NCBI GenBank assembly: GCA_963556145.1 | Contig: OY744469.1 | Span: forward strand, 4,808,767-4,872,766 | From: Hygrocybe punicea | Taxonomy: Eukaryota; Basidiomycota; Agaricomycetes; Agaricales; Hygrophoraceae | Direction: 5' to 3' | DNA: 64,000 nucleotides | In this document: positions 55,860 through 64,000 of the stretch, in pieces | How the letters are laid out: each line of letters opens with the position of its first letter | How positions within the stretch are numbered: position 1 is the stretch's first letter | Notes under the pieces: generated by a model | What the model was told of the DNA's origin: nothing | Database searches by the model: none | Seen by the model: only the letters and a program-made list of their open reading frames with translations | Translations under genes and position numbers: made by a program

Positions 55860-56640
55860 TCTGGTTGAGAGTTCTTGTCGATTGTTCCGTCGAAGGGTCG
55901 TCCATTGTCGTCAGCCACCGTCATTGAAATGGGGTGGCCACTAAACCATCGCGGGTAATGATGGTGGGGCAGCGGCGTTGTTGTCTGAGTCGTCACGGCT
56001 GCGTTATGGTGGTGGTGGATGGCAGCTGGATCTGGAGCCAGACTCTGAAAACACAAAGTCAGAACTGTTCAATATCACCTAAAAGTCCGTTGTGTTGGCT
56101 TCGCCAACACGTCAAAACCGGCGAGACGCAGGCATGGGCCATGATTGAAAAACTCGTAGTCAACTCTATTATTTAACTGATGATAAGATACCGGCCGGTC
56201 ACCCCCATTTGGTAAATAAATGATGAATTCTCGATAATGATGGGGGTGCACATTAGATTGGGATGGCCTGGGGGGGGCATTGTGTGCCTGAGTGTGCACC
56301 CTGGGGAGCCGAATAGAATAATCCATTGTAAATAATCAAAATTATTTAATTATTTGCCTCATGTGATAACGCAATGAATGATTATGAAGAATATTATATA
56401 TAGCATCTCTTCACCATATAAATTTTTCACTGAATTGCCTACAAAAATAGGAGCACCAGTGCAATTTAGAGAACTTTTTTATGTGCTTTTATCTACTTTT
56501 ACAAGAGGTTTGACTTTTTCCAGGATAAGGGACATGTCATGGAAAAGGTAAAACTCTTTTCACCTTTTCCACCTTTTTCCCCTTGGAAAAGGTGAAAAGG
56601 GCCCAAAAAGAGGATATGTAGTTTCACTGATGGATATGCC
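55860..56640. other. spacer upstream of eIF2-beta, AT-rich, weak ORFs
   Basis: Two minus-strand frames (56075-56326 and 55823-56056) could form a small gene overlapping the eIF2-beta promoter, but no domain is recognisable. From 56330 the sequence is AT-rich; 56560-56600 is a short AAAAGGTG/CACCTTTT palindromic cluster. Confidence 0.3.
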
Positions 56641-56663
56641 TGTGAGTTAGGGATTACGCTGTA

Positions 56664-57114
56664 GATGTGGGTTCAGGGTGGCTTTAGAACAATAGATCCT
56701 AACCTAGGGGTGTCAGCATGAAAGTGACGGTGGATAATCAGTGTCAGGAATAATAGTAATGGAAATGGAAATAAAAAGTAAGGCTGCCATGTAAAACTGG
56801 ACAAATAATGATGAACCTGGTGATGAACAGACTGAAAACAGATAAATAACAATGAACCCGATGATGCCGACAATGTTGGGTATGGCAGGTCGGGTCGGGT
56901 TGGATCGGGAATGATGAATAAATAATGGAACAACGATAAAGACAATGACATGAACTATAAAAGTCTAAGGGCTACAAGGACAAGCATTGTGAAGGGATTA
57001 AAAGATGCTTCTGACTGTAAGGAAATGGGGACTAAGGGTATCTTTTTTTGTACGGTCATCGGGGACTGTTTTTATAGTACGTGTATGAGTAGTCTACTTT
57101 TGGTCATGTCTATT
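56664..57114 (-). repeat. diverged LTR-like segment, second copy
   Basis: Collinear with 28789-29300 (GGGTGTCAG, GTGGATAATCAGTGTCAGG, AAAACTGGACAAATAATGATG are shared) and more distantly with the gypsy LTR. It runs on into the left arm of the inverted repeat at 57115. Confidence 0.6.
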
Positions 57115-58445
57115 TCGGCTGATGGTAAACTACAAAGAACAGTTGGAAAGGGGATGAGAAGAGGGGGGTTGCAATGTGACGAAGACAGGGAAATGGAAGG
57201 GAAAGCAAATATCCAAGAAAAAGATCTAAAATCTCCTACATATCTCCATAAGGACAAGGGGATGTGTATATAGGGCAAGTCCAAAGTCAGGAATTGAGTC
57301 CGATGATATCTGTCTCCTAGAATTTGGACTCTGGGGCTTATGAGGCTGCTGGATTTGGTCCAAAAGTGGCCGTGACAAAGCGGCATACATCCACCTGACC
57401 TTCCCACACTACTGTAGGTAACTGTATGGTGGCTATGGCCAGATTTGTCAAAAATCATGTGATGACCCACCCTGATGCAACAAAGTGCCGGTGACGTGTG
57501 ACTTAGCAACAACTGGGTGGTGGCACTGCGGAGTGGCAGGCAGAAGTTTTGTGGCAGCTTTGTGGCAGTGATATATACATTGTACAAATGTTGCCTGTCT
57601 TTTATCCAGCAATGAGTAAACAACCAGCAAAAGGGTCTTCTGCAGCAATAATAACTGCTGTGGACCACCTTGGAAACCTGCTCAAGAATCTCCCTCAAAA
57701 CCTTCCTGTCCCGAAATCTGTACCTGAGGCAAAATATCAGTTCTACCTAGATGAAGATGACATCAAAGAGGAAGGACTTTACTATGCGCTGAACCACCAA
57801 CTCGAAATCTGCTTTGAGACCCACAAGAACCCAGAGATTCATTTTGAAGAGCATGACAATCACTTGCAAGGCCTCATAGCCATCCTGAAGCAAGTTATCA
57901 AAGGAGATCCAGCCCAACGAGACTTCATTCAAGCTCACTGGATTGATAGACTTGTCAAAAGTGCAAAAGCAAGCGGTGCCAAAATTCCTGACAAACGGTG
58001 ATGTGTATCCCCATGAATTTCAGATTTTTTACTGAATCTTGATCAGTGCTGTGACAAAATGAAAGCAATCCGATGAAATGGTGAGCAAGAGCTCCAAGAA
58101 GATCTGCACACATATTCTGATGCAAGAGAACGAGGCGATGATCATCAGTGATAGCAGTGATGAAGCTGAGACAGTTCTCACATGCACCAGCACTGCAGAT
58201 CTGCTGCCATGACAACCCATTCCCATCCGACTAAAGCAAATGACATTTGACGACTGGAAATGGAAGGTGTTGAACAGTGATGAGAAATCGGAGCAAATGT
58301 GCAGGGATGCCATGGCCGAGTGGGGAATACAACAGATTCTAGCTGGAAAACAAACAACAAGAGAAGAAAAGAAGCAACACACGAGAAAGGAAGTGTAAAT
58401 CCCAGGCTTTGAAAAAGAAGAAAGCATTGGAGGCTGAAACATCTG
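57115..58445 (+). repeat. 1331 bp inverted repeat, left arm
   Basis: Reverse complement of 62366-63696 (coordinates of paired bases sum to 120811). Open frames across both arms translate identically, so identity is near or at 100 percent. It carries the beginning of the DDE-1 transposase gene (frame 57612-58001, MSKQPAKGSSAAIITAVDHL) in plus orientation. Confidence 0.92.
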
Positions 58446-58707
58446 CCCCTAATGGTACAGGTGAGTACCCACTTTCCTCCTGCTTTTTCCCCATGTACTC
58501 ACCCCTTCCCGCCACTTGTTTGGGGCCAGGAGCCCTCCCCCATCTATCCCCTCTCCATTTCCCCAATCCGCCTCTCTTCCTGGACCTTTCCTCGCCACCC
58601 ATTGCCACCCCCCACTCCATGCACCCTTCCCCAGCCCCCAGCCCCCAGCATCCCTCCCTCCCATCACCCACCCTCCAGCGCCCTTTCCCACCAATTTCAG
58701 ACCCAAT

Positions 58708-60059
58708 TAGTGTTGCCGTAGTTTGGTTCCGAACCTAGCCAAACCCGGTTCAAACCCCAAACCGAACCCTAGGTTCAGTCTAAGTTCAGCCAAGTGCTGA
58801 ACCGGGCCGCAGGTTCAGTTCTGGGTTTCGAGGCCTGCCAGATTTCCTGAACGGCTCCAAACCACGTCCAAACCGCAAACGCGGATATTTTTAAGGTATT
58901 TATTTCATTTGTTTTTCGTATTTCTTTACTTACTTTTTCGTGGTAAACAGTATCATGTGACCATTACATGTAGGTTTTCTTCACCAACACCGCAACAACG
59001 CAAGGCCAATGAACGCGACACAATGTCGCGTTCATGAACACAGGTAAGTCTCATAAAATTTCTTAACTTTACTAATATTATCTGCCACAGGCAACTTGAC
59101 CGCGACGCACACGACCCGGCACAACATGGATCCCAACGCCAACCCAATGCCAACGGACGTGGGACGGCCACAACACCAACACCACCACCACCACCACCAC
59201 CACCACCAGCGGTGGCAACGGCAACGGCATCAACAACGACGGCAATGGTTATCAGCAGCGCTGGCAGCAGCAGAAGTGCCTGCAACAGCAGCAGCAACGC
59301 CGGAAACAGCAGCAACGCCGGCAACAGCAGCAACGCCGGCAGCAGCAGCCGTGGCAGCAACACCACCGTGACCATACCACCACCCGAAGAGGACAACAGC
59401 AGCAGTGCCGGCAGCAGCAGCAGCTGCTGCTGCTGCACCAAGCCATCCAATGCCAACGGACACGGGACAGCCACAACACCACCAGTGGCGGCAAGGCAAC
59501 GACGACGGCGACGGCCAGCAGCAGCGGCAGCAATGCCAGCAGCAGCAGCAGCAGCAACAGCGGCAGCAATGCCAGCAGCAGCAGCAGCAGCAACAGCGGC
59601 AGCAGCAACGGCGACAACAGCAGCAGCGGCAGCAGCAACGGCGACAGCAGCAGCAGCAGCAGCAGCCGTGGCAGCAACACCACCACAACCATACCACCGC
59701 CCTGACGAGGACAATGGTTGGCAGCAGCAGCGCCGGCAATGCCACGCAGGGACCACGGGACAAGACCCTGTCCCTCCACATCCCTTGGGGACACCGGAGG
59801 GCTCCCCTGCACCCATCTACCTCGCGAAGTGCAGTGCCGTATCTATTGATACGTGCCTGCCATTCGCGAGGAGAATGGATGGGGTGAGCCCACCTCGGTC
59901 TGGGTTTCAGACCGCGTCTGAACCCAGACCGAACGCGAAGAGACGGTTCGACGCCGTCTGGGTCCGGGTTTGGCCATGCGCCAAACCAGACCCGAAGTTC
60001 AGTTCGCAGTTCCGCCAAAAAGGGTTGGAACCAGACCAAACTGAACTTCGGCAACACTA
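58708..60059. mobile_element. hAT-like non-autonomous element, 1352 bp, with 8 bp target duplication
   Basis: Ends TAGTGTTGCCG on both sides (right end as CGGCAACACTA), flanked by identical GACCCAAT (58700-58707 and 60060-60067). YARNG ends and an 8 bp duplication are the hAT signature. Subterminal regions have many GGTTCxGAACC-type motifs. The centre (59150-59700) is a long CAG/CAA/GGC triplet tract; the long Ala/Gln/Ser-rich frames on both strands there are repeat artefacts. The CTCGCGAA hairpin (59819-59871) sits right of the tract. No transposase. Confidence 0.88.
59819..59871. repeat. CTCRCG hairpin, copy 4
   Basis: ACCTCGCGAA to TTCGCGAGG with ATCTATTGAT in the centre, inside the 58708-60059 element. 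Copy 1 (29754-29805) lies at a comparable position inside the other hAT-like element. Confidence 0.7.
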
Positions 60060-60724
60060 GACCCAATCTGGCGCCTCTGTGAAGGTGAGTACCCACCGGT
60101 TCATTGGTGGCACCCCATGTATCATAATTTTTTATTTCTTTTATTTCTCTTTTATTTTGTTTATTTTCATGTATATTAGTCTATATACAGTATTTATAAG
60201 AATATATCTATGATATATAAAAACTTCTGCAAGAAAAGACAGCGGGATAGTGAAATTGTCATGCACAACATCGACGACAATGAGCGCATATGCCTGTGAG
60301 TGATGGGCAGGGCCATGGCAATGGTGATGGGAAAGCCTGAGCCCATCAGTGCCCTTGTTCCTGACCGGAACTGACGTTCCTGAATGGGTTATTGCCGTAT
60401 TTAGGACACTACCACATTACTAGTATATGCTAACTAGTAACTACTAATAAGACTTATATACTGAGGCTAGGTGGAGACCAATTTATGGCCAGATCGTGGT
60501 TTTAAGACTTTAGAGCCTTATAATAGTGGTTGAGACACATGTTCAACCACTATTATAAGGCTTGTACTGTAGGTAACTGTATGGTGGCAACAGTCATGCG
60601 TCACATGGGGTCTGTTGCATAGCTTGGTCACTGGTCACAAGGGGTTTGTTGCACTGGGGCAGGTCAACGGTAAAATAGGCAACAAGAAATATAGAAAAAA
60701 TTCCCAAAAATTATTTAAAGTCTT

Positions 60725-63199
60725 CTAAGGCTCCTCTACAGCGAAATCATTGTCTGTTAGCTCCCAGATATCCTCCTGTGGGCCCCCTCCCTGCAAAAAC
60801 CCTTCAGAAGTGAGTGTGACATCAGTGTTCTTGACACAGTATGGCCGGTTGTCTGTCAAAGTATCTGTGGTTGGAACTGTAAATCCAAGTGCTTGTTGGA
60901 TCACAGCACTGGCTGGTAGGTCAGTGTCATCAATGCCATCTCCAGGCATGTCTGAGTCATCGGGTTCAATCTCCTCCTCCACGAATGTCTGTGGTCCAAG
61001 TTTGCCTTCAATTTCTTCTTGTAAAACTTGATCATTCTTGAGATATTTATGGAGAGCTGCATGGGCTTTGCGACTGGTCAGGATATCCCCAGATAAGTTC
61101 CACTCCCCTACACGACACATTGAATTTGCCTTCTTGATGACATCCCGGCCAATTGCACTTTGAAGCCAATTGTAAGCCTCAATGATCGGTCGGATTGTTG
61201 CATCACAGAGGACTGGAAGGGACATCTCGCAAGTCTGGGTCACTTTCAATCACATCAATGTTGTATGGCACCAGGATCTTTTCTACCCACTGTGCATCAT
61301 GAAGCATTGTCAGGCAATTCTGCAAGGTGGTAAGCTGAACATGGACCTCTTTCATTGTTTTAAGTGTGCTGAAATGACTGGTTTTCTTTTCACTAGCTGC
61401 CAACGCAAAATCAAAACCGAGTTCTTTTGCTTCGGCCATTCCATCAGCATGTTCACTCGGAAGAGAAACCTTTGTCTTTCCTGACCAGACTTGCTGGAAT
61501 GGGAGAACGTCACCATCAGCTGTTGTTGCAACACACAGGGTGTAAGCACGCTTTTCATCCTTGGCAGCAAGGTCAACTTGTTTGGATCCTCGCTTTCTTG
61601 TAGGTCTTGTCCTTTGTTCCCATCAGACATTTCCCAGTTCGATCCATGAAAATGACCAGTTTTGGTGGAATGTCGCGATGCTTCATGAGATGAACAAGGT
61701 GAAAAAAAGCTCATGTGCATTGAGCTTCAGCATCAGCAGGAAGATGAGCAGCTTTTCATGTTGCCTTATGGAGAGTCCAATCAAGAACACTCTGCAGGAA
61801 TCCTCGAATGTATGACTCAGAGCATTTGAAGATATTGAGAAGCTGAGGTTGTTGGGTTTGATGATGGATAGCATGATGGTGCGAGTGAGGAAAACTCCAA
61901 CGGGGACTCCTGAGGTACGCAACTCAATGAGTTTCTCTTTCACTGTATTGAGAATGTCAGGACATCCAGTAAGGACACCAACACAACCACTTGCAGCAAG
62001 CACACGTCCTCATTTGACATTTTCAAGTGTTGCTGGTGTGAATCTGTGGCCACTGAGCCAGCGTTGGATTGTGCCAGCATGCAATTTGTTGAACTGGTGT
62101 GGAATTTCACGGCGAAGAATTGTCTCCATGTTTCATGCTGACCACAGGCCCTTTTTTGCAGGCTGTGCGATGTGAATCCATAAGAAGGGATGGTACCAAT
62201 TTGTGCATCGTGCGTTTGTTGGAACCACCTTGCCATTGTTCCTTCCATTGCGCTCTTTTCTCCAGTCCACTCCCAGTTGTGAATGGTGAGCCAGATTATC
62301 AATGCCTGTGCTGTCATGGTGATCCTGAGATATCAGCACGTCATTGACTCCACAGAGCTGCACATCAGATGTTTCAGCCTCCAATGCTTTCTTCTTTTTC
62401 AAAGCCTGGGATTTACACTTCCTTTCTCGTGTGTTGCTTCTTTTCTTCTCTTGTTGTTTGTTTTCCAGCTAGAATCTGTTGTATTCCCCACTCGGCCATG
62501 GCATCCCTGCACATTTGCTCCGATTTCTCATCACTGTTCAACACCTTCCATTTCCAGTCGTCAAATGTCATTTGCTTTAGTCGGATGGGAATGGGTTGTC
62601 ATGGCAGCAGATCTGCAGTGCTGGTGCATGTGAGAACTGTCTCAGCTTCATCACTGCTATCACTGATGATCATCGCCTCGTTCTCTTGCATCAGAATATG
62701 TGTGCAGATCTTCTTGGAGCTCTTGCTCACCATTTCATCGGATTGCTTTCATTTTGTCACAGCACTGATCAAGATTCAGTAAAAAATCTGAAATTCATGG
62801 GGATACACATCACCGTTTGTCAGGAATTTTGGCACCGCTTGCTTTTGCACTTTTGACAAGTCTATCAATCCAGTGAGCTTGAATGAAGTCTCGTTGGGCT
62901 GGATCTCCTTTGATAACTTGCTTCAGGATGGCTATGAGGCCTTGCAAGTGATTGTCATGCTCTTCAAAATGAATCTCTGGGTTCTTGTGGGTCTCAAAGC
63001 AGATTTCGAGTTGGTGGTTCAGCGCATAGTAAAGTCCTTCCTCTTTGATGTCATCTTCATCTAGGTAGAACTGATATTTTGCCTCAGGTACAGATTTCGG
63101 GACAGGAAGGTTTTGAGGGAGATTCTTGAGCAGGTTTCCAAGGTGGTCCACAGCAGTTATTATTGCTGCAGAAGACCCTTTTGCTGGTTGTTTACTCAT
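60725..63199 (-). pseudogene. DDE-1 (pogo/CENP-B-like) transposase, decayed
   Basis: Minus-strand gene whose first part lies in the right inverted arm (ATG 63199, MSKQPAKGSSAAIITAVDHL). It continues with RSQALKKKKALEAE-type basic sequence, LAASGCVGVLTGCPDILNTV, KEKLIELRTSGVPVGVFLTR, then TSHFSTLKTMKEVHVQLTTL and a C-terminus with RPIIEAYNWLQSAIGRDVIK and MCRVGEWNLSGDILTS. These blocks match the basidiomycete DDE-1 family. The central catalytic region with the second Asp (usually followed by WSVHRS) is missing or rearranged near 61200-61330, and frames shift between blocks, so it should be inactive. Introns are unresolved. Confidence 0.68.
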
Positions 63200-63696
63200 T
63201 GCTGGATAAAAGACAGGCAACATTTGTACAATGTATATATCACTGCCACAAAGCTGCCACAAAACTTCTGCCTGCCACTCCGCAGTGCCACCACCCAGTT
63301 GTTGCTAAGTCACACGTCACCGGCACTTTGTTGCATCAGGGTGGGTCATCACATGATTTTTGACAAATCTGGCCATAGCCACCATACAGTTACCTACAGT
63401 AGTGTGGGAAGGTCAGGTGGATGTATGCCGCTTTGTCACGGCCACTTTTGGACCAAATCCAGCAGCCTCATAAGCCCCAGAGTCCAAATTCTAGGAGACA
63501 GATATCATCGGACTCAATTCCTGACTTTGGACTTGCCCTATATACACATCCCCTTGTCCTTATGGAGATATGTAGGAGATTTTAGATCTTTTTCTTGGAT
63601 ATTTGCTTTCCCTTCCATTTCCCTGTCTTCGTCACATTGCAACCCCCCTCTTCTCATCCCCTTTCCAACTGTTCTTTGTAGTTTACCATCAGCCGA
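62366..63696 (-). repeat. 1331 bp inverted repeat, right arm
   Basis: See the left arm. It ends exactly where the LTR at 63697 starts, because that LTR element inserted into the arm's outer flank. Confidence 0.92.
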
Positions 63697-63934
63697 TGTA
63701 GAGATGGATATCTCTCTGTGTGCGTATTCTCTTATTTTCTATTGTTACAGTTCTTATCTTCTTTACAATTTCACTTCACCATTTCTTTACCACATTCCAT
63801 TTATAGATACTATACAGTACCTATATAGTGGCTTGTGTACATAGTTACAAACAAGTTGAGTTTTGGGTTTTGACCCCAGTGACAACGATCTCGCACACCC
63901 CGAATCCGCGCCTACCCAGGCCGCGTTCACCACA
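63697..63934 (+). repeat. 5' LTR (238 bp) of a second LTR retrotransposon, element cut by window end
   Basis: Begins TGTAGAG, as the gypsy LTR does, and ends CACCACA. It is followed after two bases by a primer-binding site. The internal region runs off the window. Confidence 0.75.
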
Positions 63935-63936
63935 TC

Positions 63937-63954
63937 TGGGGCCCACCGCGAGGA
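63937..63954 (+). promoter_or_regulatory. primer-binding site of the second LTR element
   Basis: TGGGGCCCACCGCGAGGA differs at one base from the gypsy primer-binding site at 40889-40906 and has the same 2 nt offset from its LTR. Confidence 0.72.
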
Positions 63955-64000
63955 GTGTCAAGCTCACTTCACCTTTCCCTCTTTGAATTCACCATTTGTA

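Larger units (their letters stand above)
58449..60562 (-). mobile_element. repeat element A, inverted copy 2, interrupted
   Basis: Inverted relative of 26884-27609. It ends in the same 20 bp-stem hairpin (60514-60562) and is split by the hAT-like element at 58708-60059. Right of the hairpin, GTACTGTAGGTAACTGTATG matches the arm sequence near 57410-57430. Confidence 0.65.

Noticed and set aside
59212..60096. Ala/Gln/Ser/Cys-rich frames up to 288 aa on both strands
   Set aside because: Produced by the CAG/CAA/GGC triplet tract; five frames are open together, which argues against coding.
1..64000. CRISPR arrays, bacterial operons, ribosome binding sites
   Set aside because: The repeats are transposon or microsatellite types, and the genes have spliceosomal introns; nothing prokaryotic was seen.

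Overview
The window looks like nuclear DNA of a mushroom-forming basidiomycete (Agaricomycetes). Host genes are cut by many 44-70 nt introns, and several belong to families I know mainly from Agaricomycetes: an MLKL-type N-domain kinase, an Agaricomycete-style F-box protein, and single-pass membrane proteins with a PP-x-YDF tail. The transposons are also eukaryotic (Ty3/gypsy, MULE with Ulp1 protease, hAT-like, DDE-1/pogo-like). No tRNA, rRNA or CRISPR was found. Splice junctions below were derived by hand and checked by codon phase.

Layout. 0-9.3 kb: one hypothetical gene (627-1754, minus), then AT-rich DNA with a 0.7 kb foldback (3.9-4.6 kb) and a decayed coding-like stretch (4.7-6.2 kb). 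9.3-26.4 kb: a compact host-gene island with the mitochondrial phosphate carrier (MIR1), RIB3, phosphatidylserine decarboxylase, the Tul1/Dsc E3 ligase, the kinetochore protein NNF1, an F-box protein, a lectin-like single-pass protein, a kinase with an MLKL-like N-domain, a small uncertain gene, and a second single-pass membrane protein. 26.5-54.4 kb: nested mobile elements with broken host-gene pieces (septin, SEC66-like, CAC2-like). 54.7-55.9 kb: an intact eIF2-beta gene. 55.9-64 kb: an LTR remnant and a 1.33 kb inverted repeat around a decayed transposase, a hAT-like element and a partial LTR element.

The main mobile elements are: (i) a 9.84 kb Ty3/gypsy element (31864-41703) with identical-looking 795 bp LTRs, gag-pr and pol on the minus strand joined by a probable -1 frameshift, and a three-exon zinc-cluster/coiled-coil gene on the opposite strand; (ii) a MULE-like transposase whose C-terminal SWIM part is inverted, with a septin fragment broken at the same two junctions, which a single 2.1 kb inversion explains; (iii) a Ulp1 (C48) protease gene next to it, split by a 1.77 kb non-coding LTR element with 159 bp LTRs; (iv) hAT-like non-autonomous elements with TAGTGTTGC ends.

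The host genes are not an operon-like pathway. They cover mitochondrial transport, riboflavin, phospholipid and ubiquitin functions, kinetochore assembly and translation initiation. Gene structure is notable for very small exons (5, 12, 15, 21 and 32 nt) and two GC-AG introns that both start GCATG.
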